From contig JASLMQ010000685.1 in NCBI GenBank assembly GCA_030746455.1, forward strand, positions 1-5,055: DNA of 5,055 nucleotides. Direction: 5' to 3'. Below, in pieces: positions 1 to 5,055 of this stretch (position 1 is the stretch's first letter; each line of letters starts with the position of its first letter). The stretch comes from Candidatus Latescibacterota bacterium (lineage in GTDB: Bacteria; Latescibacterota; UBA2968; GCA-2709665). Made by a program: the position numbers and the translations under genes. The notes beneath the pieces are model-generated. The model did no database searches. It was not told the DNA's origin and worked only from the letters and a program-made list of their open reading frames with translations.

Positions 1-275
1 GCGGTCGGAGAAGAAGGCGATCCGCTGCCCGTCCGGCGACCAGGCCGGGTAGCCGTCCCACATGGCACGGTTGTTGGACAGGTTGGTTGTTCTGGCACCG
101 TGAAGGAAGATCTCCCGCTGGCCGAGGCGGTCGGACACGAAGACGATTCTGAGAGACCCGCCCAGACCGTAGTACGATCTGAGCTGCAGGTGATCAGGAT
201 CTGCTCCGCGGCGACCTTGGGCTGAAGTGGGGGGGCGAGCGCGATCACCAGCAGAAAGGCCAAGAATCGGACCAT
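1..275 (-). CDS. Secreted PD40/TolB-like beta-propeller protein, N-terminal part, apparently frameshifted; runs off the left edge
   Basis: Reading leftwards from the ATG at 275, the first codons give MVRFLAFLLVIALAPP: one Arg, then a hydrophobic core, which is a typical Sec signal peptide. A GGAG at 283-286, seven bases upstream, supports this start. That frame soon becomes unstructured. From about position 155 to the edge a different frame reads LRIVFVSDRLGQREIFLHG and later YPAWSPDGQRIAFFSDR. The second string is the hallmark of a PD40 (WD40-like, TolB-type) propeller blade, and it is still open at base 1. Adding one C to the C7 run at 229-235 would join the frames as LAPPTSAQG, a believable signal-peptidase site. 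PD40 proteins are usually exported propellers that bind proteins or sugars; the partner here is unknown. The gene is divergent from the oxidoreductase at 504. The break may be a sequencing error or a real mutation. Family call good; intactness uncertain. Confidence 0.72.
   Translation of the reverse strand, partial: MVRFLAFLLVIALAPPLQPKVAAEQILITCSSDRTTVWAGLSESSSCPTASASGRSSFTVPEQPTCPTTVPCGTATRPGRRTGSGSPSSPT
229..235 (-). other. C7 homopolymer (G7 on the plus strand), likely site of the frame break in the PD40 gene
   Basis: Seven consecutive G on the plus strand lie within the signal-peptide coding part of the minus-strand gene. A run of eight (or five) would put the signal peptide and the propeller blade in one frame. 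Homopolymers are where indels, both sequencing errors and slipped-strand mutations, most often occur. The exact site is inferred: any one-base insertion between about 160 and 235 would also restore the frame. Confidence 0.5.
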
Positions 276-282
276 GGCAATG

Positions 283-286
283 CTCC
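283..286 (-). promoter_or_regulatory. Ribosome binding site of the PD40 gene
   Basis: The minus strand reads GGAG, seven bases before the ATG at 275. It fixes the signal-peptide frame as the true start frame, and so supports a downstream frameshift over a different start in the propeller frame, which has no good start of its own. Confidence 0.55.
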
Positions 287-318
287 GCTATCGAGGTAGG
301 CAGGTATCGACCGCTGGC

Positions 319-347
319 AAGCTAATACCCCCCGTTTCGAGTGTCAA
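319..347 (-). promoter_or_regulatory. Candidate sigma70-type promoter for the PD40 gene
   Basis: The minus strand has a perfect TTGACA at 347-342. With a 17-base spacer the matching -10 is TAGCTT at 324-319, which shares only three of six bases with TATAAT; TATTAG lies nearby but at a spacing of 14. The position, 44 bases upstream of the ATG, is reasonable. The -35 is convincing, the -10 is weak. Confidence 0.3.
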
Positions 348-425
348 CACGAAGAACGAGGGGCTACCGAAGCCGTCCGACGATTCTGGACCTTGCCCCC
401 TCCCTGCACCATCCGGCATTTCCCG

Positions 426-454
426 TTGACTTGTCGGAGCCCACCCGCTACATT
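426..454 (+). promoter_or_regulatory. Sigma70-type promoter for the plus-strand oxidoreductase
   Basis: TTGACT at 426-431 (five of six matches to the -35 consensus) is followed after exactly 17 bases by TACATT at 449-454 (four of six matches to the -10). Transcription would start near 460, leaving a leader of about 40 bases with the ribosome binding site at 493-497. It also argues against translation from the in-frame ATG at 393, which lies upstream of this promoter. Confidence 0.6.
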
Positions 455-492
455 GCTGACCCCTATCACAGACAACGAGAAGAGACCCTCCT

Positions 493-497
493 GGAGG
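493..497 (+). promoter_or_regulatory. Ribosome binding site that sets the start of the first Gfo/Idh/MocA gene
   Basis: GGAGG at 493-497 lies six bases before the ATG at 504. The frame is open back to an ATG at 393, but the extra 37 codons look non-coding (proline-, threonine- and arginine-rich) and lie before the family's conserved N-terminus, so 504 is the start. Confidence 0.75.
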
Positions 498-503
498 ACG
501 ACG

Positions 504-1565
504 ATGAAGGACGGCAAGCTGGGATTCGGCATCATCGGTTGTGGCGTGATCGCCCCCACGCACCAGAAGGCCATCAACGCCTGCGACGACGCGGAGTTGG
601 TGGCCGTTTGCGACGTGGACGAAGAGGCTGGCAGGGCCTTTGCAGAGGGGGCGGGCGGGGCTCGGCTCTACAAGGACCACGAGAAGCTCGTGGAGGATCC
701 CGAGGTCGACATCGTCTCGGTCTGCACGCCATCGGGTCTCCATGGCGAGGGCGTAATCGCCGCGGCGCAGGCTGGGAGGCACGCGTTCTGCGAGAAACCC
801 CTGGACATCGATCGCGCGCGGATGACCGAGATGGTCAGGGCATGCCGGGACGCCGACGTCAGGCTCGGATGCGTGTTCCAGAGCCGCGCCAACCCGGAGA
901 TGATGAAGGTTCGCCAGGCCATCGTGGACAAGCAGCTGGGCAAGATGACTCTTGGCGACGGGTTCATGAAGTACTATCGGTCCCAGGCCTACTACCAGAG
1001 CGCAGGGTGGCGGGGGACCTGGGCCCTCGACGGCGGTGGCGCCCTGATGAACCAGGGCGTGCACGGCGTCGACCTCCTGCTCTGGCTGATGAACGATGAC
1101 GTCGAGTCGCTGTTCGCCCGGTACGAGCATATGGTACGGGACATCGAGGTGGAGGACACCGCTGTCGCATGCCTCAAGTACAAAAGCGGCGCCTTCGGCA
1201 CCCTCATCGGCACCACGTCCTGCAACCCGGGCGAGGTACGGCGCACCGAGCTGCACGGCAAGTACGGGACCATCTGCGTCCACAACACCTCGATCGCCCG
1301 CTGGGCGGTGACAACCGAGGAGGACGGCCGAGCTGAAGAGGTCGACACGGAGTCGGAAGACGCGGAGGACGGCAGTGCCGTGGCAGATGCCAAGGCCATC
1401 ACCACCACGGGCCACATCTGGCTCGTCGACGACATGGTCAGGGCCGTCAGGGAGGGCCGCGATCCCTTCGTCACAGGTGAGAGCGCGCGCAAGGCCGTGG
1501 ACCTCATCCTGGCCATCTACGAATCGGCGAGACGGGGTGAGGAGGTCACGCTCGACGACCTGTAG
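504..1565 (+). CDS. Gfo/Idh/MocA family NAD(P)-dependent oxidoreductase
   Basis: A complete protein of 353 residues, normal for this family of cytoplasmic sugar and polyol dehydrogenases. The N-terminal Rossmann domain (about residues 5-120) starts with GFGIIGCGVIA, with glycines 9, 12 and 14 of the nucleotide-binding loop intact. CEKPL at 96-100 holds the family's catalytic Lys98. The C-terminal alpha/beta domain has GGGALMNQGVHGVD at 177-190; His187 matches the usual active-site His, while Asn183 sits where inositol dehydrogenase has Asp. Residues 271-289 form a very acidic stretch (11 of 19 are D or E), probably a surface loop. Such enzymes oxidise or reduce a hydroxyl of a sugar, inositol or sugar nucleotide; the substrate cannot be told from sequence. 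The gene has its own promoter and terminator and is probably monocistronic. It faces another member of the same family at 1657-2727 but is clearly divergent from it. Family very sure, substrate unknown. Confidence 0.95.
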   Translation: MKDGKLGFGIIGCGVIAPTHQKAINACDDAELVAVCDVDEEAGRAFAEGAGGARLYKDHEKLVEDPEVDIVSVCTPSGLHGEGVIAAAQAGRHAFCEKPLDIDRARMTEMVRACRDADVRLGCVFQSRANPEMMKVRQAIVDKQLGKMTLGDGFMKYYRSQAYYQSAGWRGTWALDGGGALMNQGVHGVDLLLWLMNDDVESLFARYEHMVRDIEVEDTAVACLKYKSGAFGTLIGTTSCNPGEVRRTELHGKYGTICVHNTSIARWAVTTEEDGRAEEVDTESEDAEDGSAVADAKAITTTGHIWLVDDMVRAVREGRDPFVTGESARKAVDLILAIYESARRGEEVTLDDL

Positions 1566-1590
1566 GCCAGACCACGAGCCAATCGCACGC

Positions 1591-1636
1591 GGAGAGGCCG
1601 TGTCCGCACCTTCGGACACGGCCTCTCCTTCTTTCC
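1591..1636 (+). terminator. Rho-independent terminator between convergent genes
   Basis: A perfect 16-bp inverted repeat, 1591-1606 against 1613-1628, encloses the six-base loop CACCTT. It is followed on the plus strand by TTCTTTCC, a short imperfect T-tract. It begins 25 bases after the stop of the plus-strand oxidoreductase. On the minus strand it lies 28 bases past the stop of the facing gene, but no T-tract follows in that direction, so there it may only protect the 3' end or terminate weakly. Confidence 0.82.
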
Positions 1637-1656
1637 GCGCTACCTCGGGACCGGGG

Positions 1657-2727
1657 TCAGTCCACCTGCTGGACCTGGGTCGCCTCTCCGGTTTCCGCGG
1701 ACCGGTAGATCGCCTCGACGACCTCCATCGCCCGAAGCCCGTCTATCCCCGTCACCTCCGGTTCGTGCCCCGTCGCGATCGCCTTCGCCACATCTCTCAA
1801 GTAGGCCAAGCCTGAGACGCCGCCGTATCCCTGAACGTCGCGAGACCCGATCTGGAGGGTCCGCACCGGCCCGTCGGCCCAGGACGCATCATCGCTGACC
1901 ACGAACACCTCGTCGGCGGTTCCTCCCCAGGCGGGGCTCCACGACAGCGCCCCCTTCGATCCGCGAACGGAGATGAAAAGGTCCCTGCCTGCCGGATAGG
2001 ATCCGGGGACCGAGTAGCTGATGTCCAGTGTGGCCGTCGCCCCACCGTGAAACCGGATCGTGCCGAAGCTGTTGTCCTCGACCTCCAGATTGTGCTGGAC
2101 GTGGCTCACCATCCCCGTCGCCGATTCCACCTCATCGCCCAGAAGCCACCGAAACAGGTCGATCCAGTGCACGCCGAGGTTGTGCATCGGGCCGCCCCCG
2201 GCCGCGGCCTTCTCGACCAACCACGGCGAGATGTTCTCGTTGAAGTACCGGAGCGGCGAACCCGCCGCGCACCGTCCCTCCAGCGCGACGATATCCCCTA
2301 GAAGCCCCTCGTCCACAAGGCGCTTGATCTCTCGCGACGCGGGATGATACCGCCAGCAGTAGGCCGAAGACAGCGTCACGCCCGCCTCGCGTGTGGCAGA
2401 GACCATCCGCCGTATCCCGTTGGCCGTATCTGCCATCGGCTTCTCGACGACGACGTGCTTGCCCGCCTCCGCCGCGCGCTCCACAGCCTCAGGACACTCG
2501 GCGTGGGGCAGAAACAGCGCCACCAGGTCGATGTCGTCGCGGGCGAGCAGGTTGCCGTAGTCTGCCTCACCGTGGATGCCGGCATCCTCGCAGACCCGGC
2601 TCAGGTACGCGGCATCGGCCTCGGCGATGGCCCGGACCTCGGTCTCGGGCAGGGCGTCGAAGTGGGGCAGGTAGTCCACCGGGTGGAGGTGGTGCAGGCC
2701 GATGATTCCGACTCCGATCGTTTGCAT
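1657..2727 (-). CDS. Gfo/Idh/MocA family oxidoreductase with an unusual nucleotide-binding loop
   Basis: A protein of 356 residues with the two-domain Gfo/Idh/MocA layout. The N-terminus reads GVGIIGLHHLHP (residues 5-16). Glycines 7 and 10 are kept, but the next glycine of the usual GxxGxG loop is His12. The rest of the Rossmann fold looks normal, with HVVVEKPMA at 91-99 carrying catalytic Lys96. The C-terminal domain has GGGPMHNLGVHWID at 177-190, with His187 and with Asn183 in place of the Asp seen in inositol dehydrogenase. The start at 2727 is chosen because the conserved fold begins at once; the open frame continues to 2961 but there overlaps the deacylase gene. A GGGAG lies 11 bases upstream. 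It is the last gene of a minus-strand trio, 23 bases after the deacylase, so it probably acts on the same compound or a product of it. The substrate is not known. The family call is firm. Confidence 0.93.
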   Translation of the reverse strand: MQTIGVGIIGLHHLHPVDYLPHFDALPETEVRAIAEADAAYLSRVCEDAGIHGEADYGNLLARDDIDLVALFLPHAECPEAVERAAEAGKHVVVEKPMADTANGIRRMVSATREAGVTLSSAYCWRYHPASREIKRLVDEGLLGDIVALEGRCAAGSPLRYFNENISPWLVEKAAAGGGPMHNLGVHWIDLFRWLLGDEVESATGMVSHVQHNLEVEDNSFGTIRFHGGATATLDISYSVPGSYPAGRDLFISVRGSKGALSWSPAWGGTADEVFVVSDDASWADGPVRTLQIGSRDVQGYGGVSGLAYLRDVAKAIATGHEPEVTGIDGLRAMEVVEAIYRSAETGEATQVQQVD

Positions 2728-2738
2728 AGCCTCTGTTT

Positions 2739-2743
2739 CTCCC
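2739..2743 (-). promoter_or_regulatory. Ribosome binding site of the second Gfo/Idh/MocA gene
   Basis: GGGAG on the minus strand, 11 bases before the ATG at 2727, falls within the 23-base gap after the deacylase stop codon. The spacing is slightly long. A GAGG two bases before the ATG is too close to serve well. Confidence 0.45.
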
Positions 2744-2750
2744 AATTCGC

Positions 2751-3992
2751 CTATCCGCACCACGCCGCGATCGTACGCGTCAGGATTCCGGCCCCCTCGA
2801 CGATCTCCTTGATAGGGATCTGCTCCTGACTCGAGTGAGCCACGCCGAGGGTCCCCGATCCGAACACGACACAGGGGACATCGATCAGGTTCGTGTAGAA
2901 CCAGGCGTCGCAAGACGCGGGCATCGCCGCCACCTCCGGAGTCCGCCCGCTGCCCCGACACGCGGCCTCGAGGGTCTGCACCAGGGGGTGGTCCACAGGC
3001 ACTTCGTTGCAGTCGTGCCGGTAGATGAATTCCATGTCGAAATTGGCGGGAAGCCAGTCTCCCCCCTCGTTCCGCAGGGCGTCCTGCATCTCCTGCATCA
3101 CCTCTTCCTTGGTCTTGTTCGGAAGGAGCCCCAGAACGCCCTTGAAGGTGGCCCAGCTGGGGGCCATCGCCGGCCAGTCACCCGCCTCCATCTGACCGAA
3201 CGTGATCGGCATCGGGTTCTCGTACCGATCGTACAGGGGATGCCCCTTCGACGCAGCCAGAAGCCGTTCGTGGTAGCCCTCGAGGATCTCAATGGCCCGG
3301 ATGCCCTCCTTCAGCGCGCTCACGGTCCTGCCGGCCTGACCGCTGTGGCCCGCACGGCCGTAGCACGTGGTCACGAACCATACCGCTCCGCGTATAGAGG
3401 GCAGGATCTTCAGATCCGTCGGTTCCAGCACGATGGCGGCGTCTGCGCGGTCTTCGCCGCGCACGAAGTCCAGTGTGCCGTTCCCGCCGCACTCCTCCTC
3501 CATCACCAGATGTCCAATCAGATCTCCCTTCAACTGGACACCCATCTCGTCGAGCGCGGCCAGGCAGAGGTAGAGCATGGCCACCTGACCCTTGCAGTCG
3601 CACGCACCCCGGCCGTAGAGTACACCATCCTTGATGTGGGCCTCGAAGGGGTCCTCCTGCCCCGGGGAGGGCGGTACCACATCCATATGGGTGTTGACGA
3701 TCAGCGACCTCCCGCCCCCAGACCCCCGCTTTAAGATCCGAACATTGGGCTGGTCCTTGTAGGTGAAATCCTCCAGGGGGAAGGAATAGTCGGGGTCGTC
3801 CTGGATGCCGTCGGAGACGGGGACGAGCTCGCTCGTATCGGCAACCGGCGCCATCTGCTTCTGCAGATGCCGCATGGCGGGCCCGGCATTCCCCCGGGTA
3901 GAGGGAAAGGCCACCAGGTCGGAAAGCAGCGACACGGCTTCGTCCTTGTGCGCCTCCAGAGAGGCCTCGAGTTTCTGACCGTCAAGTTCCAC
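2751..3992 (-). CDS. M20 family metallo-deacylase/peptidase (ArgE/DapE/CPG2-like)
   Basis: A protein of 413 residues, within the usual 370-450 of the M20 family: zinc-dependent enzymes that cut amide bonds of N-acyl amino acids or small peptides in the cytoplasm. The expected metal ligands are all visible: His102 in NTHMDVVPP (with Asp104 after it), bridging Asp132 in YGRGACDCKGQ, Glu167 in VMEEECGG (Glu166 the likely general base), Glu190 in VLEPTD, and His386 in GVAHSSQE. GRAGHSG (212-218) marks the lid/dimerisation domain, with the conserved His216. Cysteines flank Asp132 on both sides. The start is GTG at 3992, with an ideal GGAGG eight bases upstream; the open frame reaches 4154 but there overlaps the aminotransferase gene. 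It sits 28 bases after the aminotransferase and 23 before the second oxidoreductase, so it is the middle gene of an operon. Acetylornithine deacetylase or succinyl-diaminopimelate desuccinylase annotations would be guesses, since no other arginine or lysine gene is present. Confidence 0.94.
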   Translation of the reverse strand: MELDGQKLEASLEAHKDEAVSLLSDLVAFPSTRGNAGPAMRHLQKQMAPVADTSELVPVSDGIQDDPDYSFPLEDFTYKDQPNVRILKRGSGGGRSLIVNTHMDVVPPSPGQEDPFEAHIKDGVLYGRGACDCKGQVAMLYLCLAALDEMGVQLKGDLIGHLVMEEECGGNGTLDFVRGEDRADAAIVLEPTDLKILPSIRGAVWFVTTCYGRAGHSGQAGRTVSALKEGIRAIEILEGYHERLLAASKGHPLYDRYENPMPITFGQMEAGDWPAMAPSWATFKGVLGLLPNKTKEEVMQEMQDALRNEGGDWLPANFDMEFIYRHDCNEVPVDHPLVQTLEAACRGSGRTPEVAAMPASCDAWFYTNLIDVPCVVFGSGTLGVAHSSQEQIPIKEIVEGAGILTRTIAAWCG

Positions 3993-4000
3993 AGGGGTTT

Positions 4001-4005
4001 CCTCC
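4001..4005 (-). promoter_or_regulatory. Ribosome binding site that sets the GTG start of the M20 gene
   Basis: GGAGG on the minus strand lies eight bases before the GTG at 3992, within the 28-base gap behind the aminotransferase stop. No ATG is available near the start of the conserved sequence, and this site decides for GTG. Confidence 0.75.
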
Positions 4006-4020
4006 GTTGGCCGGTCGAGG

Positions 4021-5055
4021 CTACAGCTCGCCCAGCACGCGGTCAATGATGTCGATACCCAGTCCAGCTTCGGCCTCCGTGACCACGAGCGGGGGAGCGA
4101 TCCGAACGACGTTCCCGTGCAGACCCACCTTGCCCAGAAGCAGGCCGTTGCCACCGCCCCTGAGCAGGACCTGGGAGGTGAGATCGGGATCCGGCTCCCT
4201 TGTCTCCGGGTCCTTGACGAACTCCAGTCCGATCACGAGCCCCTTTCCCCTCACGTCTCCGAGGCAGGGATACTTCTTCTGCAGCTCCCCGAATCTGTCC
4301 ATCATGTATTCACCCACCTTCAGTGCGTTCTCCGGGAGCTTGTCATGCTCCATCACGTCCAGCACGGCGTGCGATGCGGCGCTTGCCAGCGGATTCCCCC
4401 CGCACGTGCTCGACATCTCTCCCACGCCCATCGACGCGAAGACGGTGCTCTCGCCTGCCAACGCCGACGCGGGCATGCCGCTTCCGATCCCCTTGCCCAG
4501 GCAAACCATGCTGGGCTTCAGATCGTCCCACTCCAGGGCGAACAGCTTGCCCGTCCGTCCGAACGACGACTGCACCTCATCCAGAATGAAGAGCAGGCCT
4601 CTATCGTACGCCCATTTCTCCAGCTTCTTCAGCCAGCCGTCGGGCGGGAAGATGAAGCCGGCGCCGCCCTGATACGGCTCGGTGATCACCGCGCCCAGAT
4701 CGCCGCTGGAGGTGGCGTCGATGATCCGGTCAAGTGCCTCGAGGCACCGGTCTCCGCACTCCTCCTCGGTCTCGCTCTTGTAGAAGTCGCGATAGAAGTA
4801 AGGGAAGGGAGCCAGGATGCCCCCCGGGAGCTGTGGACCGAATTGGCGCTTCGTCTTGAAGCTGCCGGCTACACTCATGGGCCCGTAGGTGCGACCATGG
4901 AAGCCGCCGTAGAAGGACAAGATCTCGTGCTTGCCCGTGTGCCGCTTGGCGATTCTCAACGCCGCCTCGGTGGCCTCCGCGCCGGTCGTCAGCAGGAAGG
5001 TCTGATCGACATTCTCCGGCAGCAGGTCGGTAAGCCGCTTCGACAGCGTAACCCG
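4021..5055 (-). CDS. Class III PLP-dependent aminotransferase, N-terminus outside the window
   Basis: The last 344 residues of a fold-type I, class III aminotransferase (GABA, ornithine, acetylornithine and related transaminases). The frame is open to the right edge, and comparison with the usual 420-450 residues suggests roughly 80-100 are missing. Numbering from the edge: LLTTGAEATEAALR (21-34) holds the phosphate-binding region. YGGFHGRT (49-56) has the aromatic residue that stacks on PLP, replaced here by Phe52 before His53. ITEPYQGGAG (124-133) follows, then ILDEVQSSFGRTG (157-169) with Asp159, which contacts the pyridine nitrogen, and Gln162. LGKGIGSGMP (186-195) has the Schiff-base Lys188. 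Thr217 and GGNP complete the cofactor site, and RIAPPL (308-313) is the conserved C-terminal motif. The enzyme moves an amino group, often a terminal one, to a 2-oxo acid. It is the first visible gene of the operon with the M20 deacylase; the true first gene and promoter lie beyond the window. A narrower name is not supported. Confidence 0.95.
   Translation of the reverse strand, partial: RVTLSKRLTDLLPENVDQTFLLTTGAEATEAALRIAKRHTGKHEILSFYGGFHGRTYGPMSVAGSFKTKRQFGPQLPGGILAPFPYFYRDFYKSETEEECGDRCLEALDRIIDATSSGDLGAVITEPYQGGAGFIFPPDGWLKKLEKWAYDRGLLFILDEVQSSFGRTGKLFALEWDDLKPSMVCLGKGIGSGMPASALAGESTVFASMGVGEMSSTCGGNPLASAASHAVLDVMEHDKLPENALKVGEYMMDRFGELQKKYPCLGDVRGKGLVIGLEFVKDPETREPDPDLTSQVLLRGGGNGLLLGKVGLHGNVVRIAPPLVVTEAEAGLGIDIIDRVLGEL

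Noticed and set aside
393..503. N-terminal extension of the first oxidoreductase to the ATG at 393
   Set aside because: It lies upstream of the promoter at 426-454, has no ribosome binding site in support, and the added residues do not resemble the family; the ATG at 504 has GGAGG at the right distance.
288..1619. A 443-codon open frame on the minus strand antisense to the whole plus-strand oxidoreductase
   Set aside because: The plus-strand protein has every hallmark of its family, while the antisense product shows no recognisable motif. Long antisense open frames are expected in GC-rich coding sequence because stop codons are rare there.
2728..2961. Extension of the second oxidoreductase to 2961
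   Set aside because: The extra 78 codons would overlap the 3' end of the M20 gene and are Arg/Gly-rich without a domain; the Rossmann fold begins directly at 2727.
2835..3734. A 299-codon plus-strand open frame inside the M20 gene
   Set aside because: It is antisense to a clear M20 enzyme, has His/Val/Arg-rich low-information sequence and no family motif.
2751..3992. Naming the M20 gene argE or dapE
   Set aside because: M20 subfamilies share the same metal ligands, and context offers no arginine or lysine gene except a generic class III aminotransferase, so a precise symbol would be a guess.
3990..4154. Extension of the M20 gene to 4154
   Set aside because: It would overlap the end of the aminotransferase by over 130 bases; the GTG at 3992 with GGAGG fits the gap between the genes.
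1..5055. CRISPR arrays, tRNA or rRNA genes, insertion sequences, toxin-antitoxin or phage-defence genes
   Set aside because: I saw no spaced direct repeats, no terminal inverted repeats with transposase motifs, no cloverleaf or rRNA-like stretch; nearly all of the sequence is explained by the five metabolic or exported-protein genes.

Overview
The window is a 5,055-base piece of a GC-rich bacterial chromosome, by eye a little above 60% G+C with codons that favour G or C in third position. It holds five protein genes or gene fragments and no RNA gene, CRISPR array, insertion sequence or phage feature that I can see. The family mix is two Gfo/Idh/MocA oxidoreductases, an M20 metallo-deacylase, a class III aminotransferase and a secreted TolB/PD40 beta-propeller protein. 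That mix is common in uncultured, degradative environmental lineages such as Planctomycetota, Latescibacterota or Poribacteria. This is a guess from gene content only; no taxonomic marker is present.

Layout. Bases 1-275 (minus strand) carry the 5' end of an exported PD40-repeat protein. It has a clear signal peptide, but the reading frame appears broken, probably at a C7 homopolymer. Bases 276-503 are a divergent intergenic region with a good sigma70-type promoter facing right and a weaker candidate facing left. Bases 504-1565 (plus strand) encode a complete Gfo/Idh/MocA oxidoreductase of 353 residues. Bases 1566-1656 separate two convergent genes and contain a perfect 16-bp hairpin that looks like a rho-independent terminator. 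From 5055 down to 1657, all on the minus strand, runs a tight three-gene set in the order of transcription: a class III aminotransferase (its first codons lie outside the window), an M20 deacylase/peptidase and a second Gfo/Idh/MocA oxidoreductase. The gaps in this set are 28 and 23 bases.

How the genes may work together. The minus-strand trio looks like one transcription unit. An M20 enzyme can free an amine by hydrolysing an amide, a PLP class III aminotransferase can move that amine to a 2-oxo acid, and a Gfo/Idh/MocA enzyme can oxidise or reduce a polyol, sugar or oxo compound. A small catabolic or salvage route for an N-acylated amino compound is therefore plausible, but the substrate cannot be read from sequence. 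The plus-strand oxidoreductase is a separate transcription unit.

I found no strong sign of a new biological system. The points most worth checking are the broken frame of the PD40 gene, the missing glycine in the nucleotide-binding loop of the second oxidoreductase, and the aminotransferase-deacylase-oxidoreductase operon.
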